Shown here in pieces: positions 1 to 8,959 of a stretch of 64,000 nucleotides of DNA (position 1 is its first letter; the number at the start of each line of letters is the position of its first letter). This DNA comes from Janthinobacterium sp. 67 (GTDB lineage: Bacteria > Pseudomonadota > Gammaproteobacteria > Burkholderiales > Burkholderiaceae_D). The stretch spans positions 3,100,001 through 3,164,000 of the forward strand of contig NZ_PGES01000001.1 of assembly GCF_002797895.1 (NCBI RefSeq), read 5' to 3'. The translations under genes were made by a program, and so were the position numbers. The notes under the pieces were generated by a model. The model did no database searches and was not told the origin of the DNA. It saw nothing but the letters and a program-made list of their open reading frames with translations.

Positions 1-12
1 TTTAGCACCTTC

Positions 13-1053
13 ATGATTGTTCTTGGCGTCGAATCCTCCTGTGACGAAACCGGCCTGGCCTTGTACGACACGCAACGCGGCCTGCTGTCGCACGCCCTCT
101 ATTCGCAAGTCGCCATGCACGAGCAATATGGCGGCGTGGTGCCGGAACTGGCGTCGCGCGACCATATCCGCCGCGCCATCCCGCTGCTCGAAGAAACCCT
201 GGCCAAGGCCGGCATCACCCTGCCAGAGATCGACGCCATCGCCTACACGCAAGGTCCTGGCCTGGCTGGCGCGCTGCTGGTCGGCTCCTCCGTTGCCTGC
301 AGCCTGGGCCTGGCCATCAACAAGCCGGTGCTGGGCATCCACCATCTGGAAGGCCATCTGCTGTCGCCCTTGCTGGCGTCCGAGCCGCCGGAATTCCCGT
401 TCATCGCCCTGCTGGTGTCGGGCGGCCATACGCAGCTGATGCGCGTCGACGGCGTGGGACAATACACGATGCTGGGCGAAACGCTCGATGATGCGGCCGG
501 CGAGGCGTTCGACAAGTCGGCCAAGCTGCTGGGCCTCGGCTATCCGGGCGGCCCCGCCATTTCGCGCCTGGCCGAATTCGGCGATCCGCTCGCATATAAA
601 CTGCCGCGCCCCATGCTGCATTCGAAGGATTTCAATTTCAGTTTCTCGGGCCTGAAGACGGCCGTGCTGACCGTGGTGAAAAACCATGACGAAAAAGTCA
701 TCGCGAATATCTGCGAGCAGGACAAGGCGAATATCGCGCGCGGCTTCGTCGACGCCATCGTCGACGTGCTGACGGCCAAATGCGTGTCGGCCCTCAAGCA
801 CACGGGCTTGAAACGCCTGGTGATCGCCGGCGGCGTGGGCGCCAACGCGCAATTGCGCGCCTCGCTCAACGCGGCGGCCGCCAAGAAGCGCTTCAAGGTG
901 TATTACCCGGAGCTGGAATTCTGTACCGACAACGGCGCCATGATCGCCTTTGCCGGCGCCATGCGCCTGCAAATCAATCCCGACGCCGCCAAGCACGATT
1001 ACTCGTTCAACGTGCGCCCGCGCTGGCCGCTGGACGAGATCCGGGAAATTTAA
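13..1053 (+). CDS. tsaD: tRNA N6-adenosine threonylcarbamoyltransferase TsaD
   Basis: TsaD (formerly Gcp/YgjD) transfers the threonylcarbamoyl group from threonylcarbamoyl-AMP to A37 of ANN-decoding tRNAs, working in the cytoplasm with TsaB and TsaE. The 346-residue protein has the normal bacterial length. It opens with the family signature GVESSCDET, has the metal-binding HLEGH at residues 111-115, the nucleotide-site SGGHT at 136-140, and the C-terminal DNGAM motif. The ATG is 12 bases from the window edge, so the upstream context is not visible. tsaE, another member of the same pathway, lies separately at about 51.2 kb. The gene converges on eutC across a palindromic repeat. Confidence 0.97.
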   Translation: MIVLGVESSCDETGLALYDTQRGLLSHALYSQVAMHEQYGGVVPELASRDHIRRAIPLLEETLAKAGITLPEIDAIAYTQGPGLAGALLVGSSVACSLGLAINKPVLGIHHLEGHLLSPLLASEPPEFPFIALLVSGGHTQLMRVDGVGQYTMLGETLDDAAGEAFDKSAKLLGLGYPGGPAISRLAEFGDPLAYKLPRPMLHSKDFNFSFSGLKTAVLTVVKNHDEKVIANICEQDKANIARGFVDAIVDVLTAKCVSALKHTGLKRLVIAGGVGANAQLRASLNAAAAKKRFKVYYPELEFCTDNGAMIAFAGAMRLQINPDAAKHDYSFNVRPRWPLDEIREI

Positions 1054-1058
1054 TCTAG

Positions 1059-1161
1059 AACCCCTAAAGCGAAGGGCTGGGGTCAGTCCTTCAGGATCGG
1101 AATGTACCCCATTGGGGCAAATTCCCCCTGAGGGTCTGACCCCGGTCGTTGCTATGGGGTT
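1059..1161. repeat. GGGGTC-armed palindromic repeat, long variant (copy 1)
   Basis: This intergenic element fills the gap between the convergent tsaD and eutC genes. Outer ends AACCCC (1059-1064) and GGGGTT (1156-1161) are inverted, as are the core arms GGGGTCAG (1079-1086) and CTGACCCC (1136-1143). Unlike the short copies it carries an extra inner hairpin, GGAAT...ATTCC enclosing CCCC-ATT-GGGG. Related copies lie near 17.3, 47.8, 56.9 and 59.0 kb. It could act as a bidirectional terminator. Confidence 0.8.
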
Positions 1162-1935
1162 TTACTCCGCCAGCAAAAAATTCCGTCTCAATACCACGCT
1201 ACCCTCCGCCACTGTTTCATCCTTCAATCCCACACCCGACAACTGCCGGCTGAACGCCTGCGACAGCAAATAATGCAGCCGGTACGCCGCCTGCGCATAT
1301 GCCAGCCCCTCCGGACGCACGTTCGAAATGCAGTTGCGGCGCTCGTCCAGTAAACCCACTGTCGGCGCCCACGTCAGGTACAGGCCCAGGCTGTCCGGGG
1401 AACTCAAGCCCGGGCGCTCGCCGATCAGCACCAGCACGGCGCGTGCCCGCAATAACTCACCCACCTCGTCGCCAATGGCCACCCGTCCCTGCGCCACGAT
1501 GTGCAGCGGCGACAGGGTCCACGCCTCCAGCGCCAGCCGTTCGCGCAGGGCCGCCAGGAAGGGCGCCGCGTGGCGCTGCACGGCCAGCGCCGACAGGCCG
1601 TCGGCCGCCACCAGCGCCAGGTCGACTCCCTTGCCACCTCCGGCCAGCCGCGCGCGTGAAACCTCGTCGAGCCGGCGTCCCAGGTCGGGCCGTTGCAGAT
1701 AGTCGGCGCGCGTGGCGGCCGCGCTGTGCAGCGGCACGCAGTCTTGCCCTTGCGCGGCCAGGACGCGTGCCAGAACGTCGCCATCGAGCGCCAGGTGCAC
1801 GGCGTCGCGCGCCTGCGCGTGGGCCAGCTGGAACGCCAGCTGCGCCTTGGTCGGCACGCTCACGCCGCGCCGTCCCAACGCGATGCGCGCCGCCGTATGC
1901 GCGCGCAGCGCTTGCCAAGGAATGGCTTCGTCCAT
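1162..1935 (-). CDS. eutC: Ethanolamine ammonia-lyase small subunit EutC
   Basis: This is the light chain of adenosylcobalamin-dependent ethanolamine ammonia-lyase, which converts ethanolamine to acetaldehyde and ammonia. The protein is 257 residues. The C-terminal half carries typical EutC sequence, including [22 protein letters not shown] and the later [17 protein letters not shown] stretch. I start it at the ATG at 1935, eight bases after the eutB stop, because the longer open frame upstream lies inside eutB. No eutA reactivase, eutR or microcompartment shell genes are visible nearby, so this is a stand-alone eutBC pair. Confidence 0.95.
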   Translation of the reverse strand: MDEAIPWQALRAHTAARIALGRRGVSVPTKAQLAFQLAHAQARDAVHLALDGDVLARVLAAQGQDCVPLHSAAATRADYLQRPDLGRRLDEVSRARLAGGGKGVDLALVAADGLSALAVQRHAAPFLAALRERLALEAWTLSPLHIVAQGRVAIGDEVGELLRARAVLVLIGERPGLSSPDSLGLYLTWAPTVGLLDERRNCISNVRPEGLAYAQAAYRLHYLLSQAFSRQLSGVGLKDETVAEGSVVLRRNFLLAE

Positions 1936-1943
1936 GCATCCTC

Positions 1944-3332
1944 CTAGTCGTCCAGGCGCAGCAGGGCCGCCTGGAAGGCCGGCGCCAGCGCTTCGCTCAA
2001 GCGGCCCTGCGTATCCGTGATCCGCATGCGCGCCAGCCAGGCCGCAAATTCCGGCGCAGGGCGCAGGCCCAGCACCCGGCGCGCATACAGGGCGTCGTGG
2101 AACGAGGTGCTCTGGTAGCCGAGCATGATGTCGTCCGCGCCCGGCACGCCCATGATGAAATTGCAGCCGGCCACGCCCAGCATGGTCAGCAAGGCATCCA
2201 TGTCGTCCTGGTCCGCCTCCGCGTGGTTGGTATAGCACACGTCACAACCCATGGGCAGCCCGAGCAGCTTGGCGCAGAAATGGTCTTCCAGCCCCGCACG
2301 CATGATCTGCTTGCCGTCGTACAGATATTCGGGGCCGATGAAGCCGACGACGGAATTGACCAGCAGCGGCTGATACGCGCGCGCCACCGCATAGGCGCGC
2401 GCTTCGCACGTCTGCTGGTCCATGCCATGGTGGGCGCCGGCCGACAGCGCGCTGCCCTGCCCCGTCTCGAAATACATGACGTTGTTGCCCACCGTGCCGC
2501 GCCCCAGCGACAGGGCCGCCGCCCGCCCCTCGGCCAGCAGAGACAAATCGATGCCGAAGCTGCGGTTGGCCGCCTGCGTGCCCGCCACCGACTGGAACAC
2601 CAGGTCGACGGGAGCGCCGCGGCGTATCGCCTCGATGGTATTGGTAATGTGCGTGAGCACGCAGGACTGCGTGGGAATTTCATACTGCTCGATGACGGCG
2701 TTGAGCAGGTGCAGCAGCGACACCACCTGCGCCACATTGTCGGTGGCGGGATTGATGCCGATGACGGCGTCGCCGCTGCCCAGCAACAGGCCATCGAGCA
2801 TCGACGCGGCAATGCCTGTGGCGTCGTCCGTCGGGTGGTTCGGCTGCAAGCGCGTGGACAAGCGGCTTTCCAGCCCCAGGGTATTGCGAAAGGCCGTCAC
2901 GACCCGGCACTTGCGGGCCACCAGCACCAGGTCCTGCAGGCGCATGATTTTCGAGACGGCGGCCGCCATTTCCGGCGTGATGCCGGCGGCGACCTGGGAC
3001 AGCGTTTGCGTGTCCGTCGCATCATCGAGCAGCCAGTCGCGAAAGTCGCCCACGCACAGGTGGGAAATCGGTGCAAAGGCGGCGCGCGCATGCGAGTCGA
3101 TGATCAGGCGCGTGACCTCGTCCTCTTCGTACGGCACCAGCGCCTCGTTGAGGAACAGCGATAGCGGCACGTCGGCCAGCGCCAGCTGCGCCGCCACCCG
3201 CTCGCGCGCGCTGGCTGCCGCCACGCCGGCCAGCACGTCGCCCGAACGCAGCGGCGTGGCCTTGGCCAGCAGCTCCTTCAGGCTGGCGAACGCATAGGTA
3301 TGGCTGTCTATCGTATGGCTGAAGCGGGGCAT
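1944..3332 (-). CDS. eutB: Ethanolamine ammonia-lyase large subunit EutB
   Basis: This is the TIM-barrel catalytic chain of ethanolamine ammonia-lyase. It is 462 residues long, the usual family length. Recognisable family stretches include [33 protein letters not shown] and [17 protein letters not shown]. The frame stays open far upstream, but the protein homology begins at the ATG at 3332, which has a strong GGAGG ribosome-binding site about six bases ahead. eutC follows after eight bases, so the two are clearly co-translated. The gene starts 35 bases after the TIGR01777 reductase gene on the same strand and may be read from that operon. Confidence 0.96.
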   Translation of the reverse strand: MPRFSHTIDSHTYAFASLKELLAKATPLRSGDVLAGVAAASARERVAAQLALADVPLSLFLNEALVPYEEDEVTRLIIDSHARAAFAPISHLCVGDFRDWLLDDATDTQTLSQVAAGITPEMAAAVSKIMRLQDLVLVARKCRVVTAFRNTLGLESRLSTRLQPNHPTDDATGIAASMLDGLLLGSGDAVIGINPATDNVAQVVSLLHLLNAVIEQYEIPTQSCVLTHITNTIEAIRRGAPVDLVFQSVAGTQAANRSFGIDLSLLAEGRAAALSLGRGTVGNNVMYFETGQGSALSAGAHHGMDQQTCEARAYAVARAYQPLLVNSVVGFIGPEYLYDGKQIMRAGLEDHFCAKLLGLPMGCDVCYTNHAEADQDDMDALLTMLGVAGCNFIMGVPGADDIMLGYQSTSFHDALYARRVLGLRPAPEFAAWLARMRITDTQGRLSEALAPAFQAALLRLDD

Positions 3333-3367
3333 GGTTCGGTTCCTCCCATGCCCCATTCTACGCCAGG

Positions 3368-4831
3368 CTACAGGCTGCGCAGTGCCCCTTCCAGCTGCGG
3401 ATGACGGAAGGCAAAGCCGTCGGCCAGCAAGCGGCGCGGCGCGACCCTTTGGCCTTCCACCAGCAAGTCGGCCTGCTCGCCCAGCAAGGCTTGCATGACG
3501 AAGGCCGGCGTGGGCATGAAGCTGGGGCGGTGCAGCACGGCGCCCGCCACCTGGGCGAAGCGGCGCTGCGCTATGGCTTCCGGCGCGCAGAAGTTGTATG
3601 CGCCGCTCACGGCCTGTTCTTCGCTGCGGCGCGCCAGATGGGCGATGCCGCGGATCACGTCGCGCACGTGCACCCACGTGACCCACTGTTTGCCGCTGCC
3701 CAGCGGGCCGCCCACGCCGAAACGGACCGGCAAGAGCATCTGCGGCAGCGAACCCTGGTGGCCGAAGACGAGGCCAAAGCGCATGCAGCCCACCTGCACG
3801 CCATAGCGTTCCGCTTGGCGCGCGGCCGCTTCCCATTCCTGGCACAGCTGCGACATGAAGATGGCTTGCGGTGCGCTCTCCTCCGTCAATTCCGTGTCGT
3901 CGCCATGCGGCTGCACGCCGTAGTAGCCGATGGCCGATGCCGACAGCAGCACCCGTGGCTTGTGCTGCGCGCGGGCGATCCACGCCACCAGGTCCTGCGT
4001 CAGCGCCACTCTGCTGCGGCGCAGGGCCGCCTTGCGCGCGTCCGTCCAGCGATGCCCGACGATGCGCGCACCGGCCAGGTTGACCACCATGTCGATGCGC
4101 TGCGCATCCGACAATGCGTCGAACGACTGGATGCAACGCACCTGGCCATCGAAGGTCCACGCGGCCTGCTTGGGCTGGCGCGTCAGCACCGTCACGGCAT
4201 GGCCATCGGCCAGCAAGGCGGTCACCAACTGCTGGCCGATGAAACCCGTGGCGCCCGTCACCAGCACGGATTGCGGCGTGCTGGCAAAGCGCAGGTGTTC
4301 CTCTTGCTCTGCCGTCTCCTGCACCTTGCGCCGTCCCAGCTGCCACACGGCATACGCGTCGCGCAGGCCGGACAAGCCCACGCCCACGCCGCACAGGGCG
4401 AGGAAGACGCTGAGCCAGCCATACGGCTGCCACACGAGGGCCGTCGGCAAGGTGGCCCATTCGCTGCTGTTCAGGGCCAGCAAGGCGATGAAGGCGCCCG
4501 CGTTAATCGCCAGCACCGTGTGCGTGACCCGCTCCGTGGCGGGCAGGAGGCGCGTCTGGTCTTCGACGACGAAGTCCCACAGGGTCAATACGATTTCCAC
4601 GCCAAACACGATGACCAGCACCCAGGCCCAGGCGCCATGCCACTCCCACGCGGCCAGGCCCACGAACAGCAGGCTGTAGATCAGGGCGCGCGTCGCATGG
4701 ATCGTCAATTCGAGCCGCGCGGACGCCTTTTGCGGCAGCGCTTCCGTGATTTCATGGTGGTAGATGGTGTCGAAGGCGCCCAGGCAGCCTTGCGCGGCCA
4801 TCAGTTGCAGGGCCAGCAGATGCGTATTCAT
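3368..4831 (-). CDS. TIGR01777-family SDR with N-terminal membrane domain
   Basis: This 487-residue protein has two parts. Residues 1-160 contain about four hydrophobic segments (near 50-66, 68-88, 105-120 and 138-156). After a charged linker, the C-terminal 300 residues are a YfcH/TIGR01777-type extended short-chain dehydrogenase with the NAD(P) motif TGATGFIG at 192-199 and the family string WVTWVHVRDVIRGI. Typical TIGR01777 proteins are about 300 residues, so the membrane portion is an added domain. The ATG at 4831 overlaps the DUF4166 stop by four bases and has GAGGAGA ahead of it. The substrate is unknown; its context suggests a membrane lipid. Confidence 0.88.
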   Translation of the reverse strand: MNTHLLALQLMAAQGCLGAFDTIYHHEITEALPQKASARLELTIHATRALIYSLLFVGLAAWEWHGAWAWVLVIVFGVEIVLTLWDFVVEDQTRLLPATERVTHTVLAINAGAFIALLALNSSEWATLPTALVWQPYGWLSVFLALCGVGVGLSGLRDAYAVWQLGRRKVQETAEQEEHLRFASTPQSVLVTGATGFIGQQLVTALLADGHAVTVLTRQPKQAAWTFDGQVRCIQSFDALSDAQRIDMVVNLAGARIVGHRWTDARKAALRRSRVALTQDLVAWIARAQHKPRVLLSASAIGYYGVQPHGDDTELTEESAPQAIFMSQLCQEWEAAARQAERYGVQVGCMRFGLVFGHQGSLPQMLLPVRFGVGGPLGSGKQWVTWVHVRDVIRGIAHLARRSEEQAVSGAYNFCAPEAIAQRRFAQVAGAVLHRPSFMPTPAFVMQALLGEQADLLVEGQRVAPRRLLADGFAFRHPQLEGALRSL

Positions 4832-5472
4832 GGTGTCTCCTCGTGATTTTGCGGTGCGGCCGATTCGCGGAACACGCCCGCCTGGGTGAACGTGGTGCCG
4901 AACAGGGCGTGGCGGATCTCGATGCGGATGTTGAACTGCTGCGGCGTCTCGTTGCGGTGGCACAGATAGGTCTTGCCGGGCGTGAGCACGCCCGGCAGCG
5001 GCAGGCGCCAGCCGAAAAGATCGAGAAAATAGCCGTCGCTGGTGAAGTGCAGATTGCCGTCCTCGACGTGCAGCACCAGCTTCATGCCCAGGCCCATGCC
5101 CACGTATTCGAGCACTTCGCCTTTCGCGCTTTCCGCCATGTAGGACGTGAAGCGGATCGGCGCGCGCCCATGCAGGCGGTAGGTGCGCTGCTTGAAAATG
5201 AACGGGCAGCCGGGGCGCGAATAGACTTCGATATCGACGGGGAAGTCGTGATCGTCATGCGGGATCAGAGCGCCATCGATGAAGGGGCGCGTGAGCCAGC
5301 CGAGGAATTTTCCCAGGCGCGAGCTGGTCAGTTCACTGAGCTCACCCCGGTAATACAGGGGCTGGCCCGGCGCGGGATTTTTCTCGAAGCGGCGGCGGAT
5401 ATCCGGGTGCAGCGTGAGCCACTGCGCGCCCATCACCTTCTTGAACAGTTCTCCTTCCGAGGGGCCGTTCAT
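4828..5472 (-). CDS. DUF4166 domain protein
   Basis: This 214-residue protein matches DUF4166 by its opening (GELFKKVMGAQWLTLHPDIRRRF) and the run of conserved glycine and aromatic residues that follows. No signal peptide or membrane segment is visible. The biochemical function of DUF4166 is not established. In some bacteria the domain occurs next to or fused with an SDR, and here it overlaps a TIGR01777 SDR by four bases downstream and the GbsR regulator by four bases upstream. I infer that it works with that reductase, perhaps in binding or delivering a lipid substrate. Confidence 0.85.
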   Translation of the reverse strand: MNGPSEGELFKKVMGAQWLTLHPDIRRRFEKNPAPGQPLYYRGELSELTSSRLGKFLGWLTRPFIDGALIPHDDHDFPVDIEVYSRPGCPFIFKQRTYRLHGRAPIRFTSYMAESAKGEVLEYVGMGLGMKLVLHVEDGNLHFTSDGYFLDLFGWRLPLPGVLTPGKTYLCHRNETPQQFNIRIEIRHALFGTTFTQAGVFRESAAPQNHEETP

Positions 5473-6023
5473 GATTTTGCGCGCTTGCCAGCTTTGTCTT
5501 CCGGGCTGAGGAACTTGGCCACCTTGCCCCCCATCGACAGCATGCGCTGCAGGGTCGCCGGCGGCAAATTCTTGTAGTCGCTATAGGTGCTGCTGAGCAT
5601 TTCCAGGAAGGCCAGCACCTCGCCCATGCGTTCCAGGGTGGCCGGTGGAATGGCCGCATCGTGCTCGCCCTCGATCGCGCATTCACGCAGCACCGTCAGC
5701 GTGGGATCGATCTCGCGCCGCTTGCGCTCCTCCATGATGACGCGGAAGATTTCCCACACATCCTGCAGGGCGACGAAATGGTCGCGCCGGTCCCCCATCA
5801 CGTGCGTACTGCGCGCCAGGCCCCAGCTTTGCAATTCCTTCAGGCTGTTGCTGACGTTGGAGCGGGCCACGTTCAGGCTGGCCGCGATGTCTTCCGCCGT
5901 CAACGGTTCATTGGCCAGGAACAGCAGCGCGTGGATTTGCGCCACCGTACGGTTGACGCCCCAGCGGGTGCCCATTTCGCCCCAGTGGAGGATGTACTTT
6001 TGAGTAGTCGGGCTCAGTTCCAT
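5469..6023 (-). CDS. GbsR/MarR-family transcriptional regulator
   Basis: This 184-residue winged-helix regulator has the GbsR-type N-terminus (HWGEMGTRWGVNRTVAQIHALL) and a recognition region, LTAEDIAASLNVARSNVSNSLKEL, at about residues 41-64. The C-terminal half is helical and probably forms the dimer. It is the first gene of a tightly overlapping group (GbsR, DUF4166, TIGR01777). A promoter with a perfect inverted repeat over its -10 region lies directly upstream, so autorepression is likely. The inducing ligand cannot be read from the sequence. Confidence 0.9.
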   Translation of the reverse strand: MELSPTTQKYILHWGEMGTRWGVNRTVAQIHALLFLANEPLTAEDIAASLNVARSNVSNSLKELQSWGLARSTHVMGDRRDHFVALQDVWEIFRVIMEERKRREIDPTLTVLRECAIEGEHDAAIPPATLERMGEVLAFLEMLSSTYSDYKNLPPATLQRMLSMGGKVAKFLSPEDKAGKRAKS

Positions 6024-6034
6024 GGCTTTCTCTT

Positions 6035-6080
6035 ATTTCTGTCGTTACAGAAATGTAAGACGAAACAGAAACCGAGTCAA
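6035..6080 (-). promoter_or_regulatory. gbsR promoter with overlapping operator
   Basis: Reading the minus strand there is TTGACT (6080-6075), a 17-base spacer and TACATT (6057-6052). The perfect inverted repeat ATTTCTGT-CGTT-ACAGAAAT (6035-6054) begins inside the -10 box and covers the start-site region. A further TTTCTG half-site lies in the spacer. This layout is typical of a self-repressed MarR-type promoter, and the operon's own regulator is the obvious candidate ligand. Confidence 0.72.
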
Positions 6081-6090
6081 GCCCGATTCG

Positions 6091-7209
6091 TCAAGACTTT
6101 GCGGGTGGCAGGCCCATGGCGCGCAGGAACTGCTGCTGCGAGGCGTGCAGCTGGCCGTAACCGAGTTCGCGGTAGACGAGGCCGTGGCGCGGCGCCAGTT
6201 CGGCCAGGATGCGCGCCAGCGCCGGGTAGTGGCGGTGATTCCAGGTGGGGAACAGATGGTGCGTCAGGTGCAGGTTCAAGCCGCCGAGCCAATAACCGAG
6301 CCAGCGCAGCGCGCGCGGTTTCGGCGTCCAGTCGCAGGCCGTATAAAACGTGTGCTGGTACCAGTCGTGCGGCAGGGTACCGTCCTGGCCCGGCTGGAAG
6401 AATTCCACTTCGGCCCAGTGCGTGCCGAGGATCAGCGCCACCAGCGCGCACGAGGCGATCATCTGGCCCAGGAAATACGCGCCCAGCACCACGTTCCAGG
6501 CGAGGCCGTGCTGCTGCAGCACCCACATGGGCAGCGCCAGCACCAGCGCCACGTGACCCAGCTTCCAGCCGAGGAACGACAGCCAGCCGCGCCAGCCCTG
6601 CAGGCGGCTGTGCGCGGCCACGGGCGTCTTGCCGAAGCGGTCCAGCCAGTCGCCATACCAGTTCAGGTACGGCAGCGACAGGGCCGCCACCACGGGCCAG
6701 TACAGGTACTGGTAGCGGTACTGGGGCGACCAGCTTTGGAACGGCGTCTGGCGCAGGAAGGGGTTCGGTTCCGTGTCGAGGTCATAGCCTTCCACGTTCG
6801 CATACGTGTGATGAAAGTGCACGTGGCGGATGGTCCAGAAATCCGTGTCCACGCCCACGGGCAAGCCCACCAGGCGTATCAGCACGCGGTTCAGGAAACC
6901 GCGGCGGAAGATGGCGCTGTGGGCCGCATCGTGCAGGGTATTCATGGCCAGCGCCATGGCCGCGACCAGGCAAGCGACGTAGCTGGCGACAAACGGCCAG
7001 GTGTCGTCGGCATTCAAGGCCAGCGCATACAGGCCCACCGTCAGCGCGGCCAGGAACATGGTTTTCGCATGCAGGCGCGCGTCGCCGAAGCGGTGCCTTC
7101 CTTCGTCCGCCAGGTAGGCGTCGGCGCGGGCGCGCAATTCGCGGCGGAAGGCGGAATCGCGGGCGGGCTGGAAGCGCAGCGGCGGCAACGAAGGTACAGG
7201 CTGCGTCAC
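6091..7209 (-). CDS. Membrane fatty acid desaturase
   Basis: This is a di-iron integral-membrane desaturase or hydroxylase of 372 residues. All three histidine boxes are present: HDAAHS near residue 122, HVHFHH near 160, and HLTHHLFP near 317, with hydrophobic spans between them. I choose the GTG at 7209, which overlaps the preceding stop in a GTGA arrangement. The longer ATG start would run well into the upstream gene. It is the last gene of the lipid operon before the GbsR promoter. An acyl chain or the lipid made by the operon is the likely substrate; regiospecificity is unknown. Confidence 0.9.
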   Translation of the reverse strand: MTQPVPSLPPLRFQPARDSAFRRELRARADAYLADEGRHRFGDARLHAKTMFLAALTVGLYALALNADDTWPFVASYVACLVAAMALAMNTLHDAAHSAIFRRGFLNRVLIRLVGLPVGVDTDFWTIRHVHFHHTYANVEGYDLDTEPNPFLRQTPFQSWSPQYRYQYLYWPVVAALSLPYLNWYGDWLDRFGKTPVAAHSRLQGWRGWLSFLGWKLGHVALVLALPMWVLQQHGLAWNVVLGAYFLGQMIASCALVALILGTHWAEVEFFQPGQDGTLPHDWYQHTFYTACDWTPKPRALRWLGYWLGGLNLHLTHHLFPTWNHRHYPALARILAELAPRHGLVYRELGYGQLHASQQQFLRAMGLPPAKS

Positions 7210-8321
7210 GCGCGCGTCCCCGCTGCGGCAGGCAACCACAAGCGGCGCGCGCCATCGAGGCCATGCGCCAGCAGCGCGGCCAGAAACACCATGCCCCATA
7301 TGTCGCGCGCGCCATACCAGCCCAGGTACAGGGCCGGCATGGCCAGCGCGATGGCCACCCAGGCGATGGCGCCCCAGCGGCGCGCATCGGACAGGCCGCC
7401 CAGCGCCAGGGTGCCGCCGAAGATCAGCGCGAACAGGATCGCCTGCTGTGCGCCGGCCAGCACCGCCTCATGGTTGACGTAATAGATCACGAGGCCGAAC
7501 AGGATCACGCCGCCGATGCCGATGAACAGCTCGGGCACGTGGAAAGTGCAGCGCGACTGCCAGTGGGGAAAGCGCGCGCGCAGCCATGTAAATAGTTTGC
7601 CGTTGCTGGCCAGCAGCGGGTTGTGCGTGGGTGTCATGCCCTTCACGCCATAGCGCATTTCCACACCCTCGAGTTCGGGCTGGAAGCTGCCAAACAGCCT
7701 GTCCCACAGCAGCAGGGTGCCGCCGAAATTGCGGTTGATGTAGCGTTTATCCGTGCCGTGGTGCACGCGGTGGTGCGAGGGCGTGACCATGAATTTATCG
7801 AGGATGCCCGACTTGTTTACCAGCGCATTGTGGTTGTAGAACTGCACCGTGTAATGCAGGGACGAGACGACAAGGAAGATTTCCAGCGGCACGCCCAGCA
7901 CGGCCAGGATGGCGATGAAGGGGAAATTCGTCAGCGACGAATACCAGGAATTGCGCACGCCCAGCGACAGGTTGAAATGCTCGCCCTGGTGATGCACCAC
8001 GTGCACGGCCCACAGCAGCGGGATTTTATGGTGCAGCCGGTGCATCCAGTAAAAGCACAGGTCCCAGGCAAAAAACGCGAATATCCACTGCGCCACCACG
8101 GGCCACTGGTCGACGACGTGCAGGTTCACATGGCGCAGCAGCAGGGCGAAGGCCGCCACTTCCACGCCGCGAAATACCCACATCAGGATATGGCCGGAAT
8201 TGAGATTGAAGATCACGTCCTTCCACGGCACGGGTGTCTTGCGTACCCATTTGAGTATCAGCAGTTCGGCCAGCACGAAGGCCAGCATGATCAGGAACGA
8301 CAGGGCAAATGGATTCATCAT
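7206..8321 (-). CDS. Sterol desaturase / fatty acid hydroxylase superfamily protein
   Basis: This 371-residue membrane di-iron oxygenase carries the superfamily histidine clusters HRLHH, HVVHH and HHRVHHGTD in the first 250 residues. A further hydrophobic C-terminal region of roughly 100 residues follows (VPELFIGIGGVILFGLVIYY onward) and is longer than in minimal members. The ATG at 8321 overlaps the PAP2 gene stop by four bases (ATGA). Family members hydroxylate or desaturate sterols, sphingoid bases or fatty alcohol ethers. With two different di-iron enzymes in one operon, the product probably receives at least two oxidative modifications. Confidence 0.9.
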   Translation of the reverse strand: MMNPFALSFLIMLAFVLAELLILKWVRKTPVPWKDVIFNLNSGHILMWVFRGVEVAAFALLLRHVNLHVVDQWPVVAQWIFAFFAWDLCFYWMHRLHHKIPLLWAVHVVHHQGEHFNLSLGVRNSWYSSLTNFPFIAILAVLGVPLEIFLVVSSLHYTVQFYNHNALVNKSGILDKFMVTPSHHRVHHGTDKRYINRNFGGTLLLWDRLFGSFQPELEGVEMRYGVKGMTPTHNPLLASNGKLFTWLRARFPHWQSRCTFHVPELFIGIGGVILFGLVIYYVNHEAVLAGAQQAILFALIFGGTLALGGLSDARRWGAIAWVAIALAMPALYLGWYGARDIWGMVFLAALLAHGLDGARRLWLPAAAGTRA

Positions 8322-8959
8322 GGTGCGGTTTTGATGGAAACGGCGCGGCGGGCAGCCAAGGATACCTGCATTTTCGCCAGCATGCCGCCGGCGATGCCAA
8401 CAGCCAGGCCGGCGGCCAGGTCGATGCTCACGTGCCGGCGCAGCGCGATGATGGCGTAGCAGATGGCCACGCCCAGCACCAGGGCCAGCGCGGAACGCAG
8501 CGGCTGGCGTTTGTCGCACAGGGCCCACACGCACAGCAAGGTCAGGGCACCGTGCAGCGACGGCAGGCAGTTTTGCGTGGAATCCGCCGCCTGCAGCATG
8601 CGCAGCGCCTGCGTGCTCCAGGCGCCGCCCTCGCCCACGGGCGGGTAGGCGAGCGTGGTCGGATACAGCAGGAACACCACGCCGCACAGGACGGCGGAAA
8701 GCGCCATGGCGCGCGCCAGCCAGCGCACGCGGGCCGCATCGGCCGCCAGGTAGGCGTACGGGATCAGGATGAAGAAAGACAGGTACAGCCAGATGGCAGA
8801 GTCGCTGTAGGGAATGGCGCGGTCGATGGCCGTCTCGGGCAGCAGTACCCCCTGTCCTTGCAGCACATCGCTGGAAAAATACACGAGGCCGACGCTGCCC
8901 CAGCCGGCCAGCAAGTGCAGCAGGCGGGAATACGGCGTCATGGTGTCTACAGATTTCAT
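8318..8959 (-). CDS. PAP2-superfamily membrane phosphatase or phosphotransferase
   Basis: This 213-residue protein has about six hydrophobic segments. Its catalytic signatures match the PAP2/Aur1-like group: CLPSLHG near residue 130 (the phosphatase C2 motif with Leu in place of Gly) and RRHVSID near 176 (the C3 His/Asp pair). It probably removes or exchanges a phosphate group on a lipid at the outer face of the inner membrane. It overlaps both neighbours by four bases, so it belongs to the operon. Sphingolipid-type head-group transfer is an alternative reading because of the PSLH form. Confidence 0.82.
   Translation of the reverse strand: MKSVDTMTPYSRLLHLLAGWGSVGLVYFSSDVLQGQGVLLPETAIDRAIPYSDSAIWLYLSFFILIPYAYLAADAARVRWLARAMALSAVLCGVVFLLYPTTLAYPPVGEGGAWSTQALRMLQAADSTQNCLPSLHGALTLLCVWALCDKRQPLRSALALVLGVAICYAIIALRRHVSIDLAAGLAVGIAGGMLAKMQVSLAARRAVSIKTAP

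Noticed and set aside
3333..4460. A long in-frame extension upstream of eutB
   Set aside because: It overlaps the TIGR01777 gene in another frame, and the EutB homology and strong ribosome-binding site place the start at 3332.
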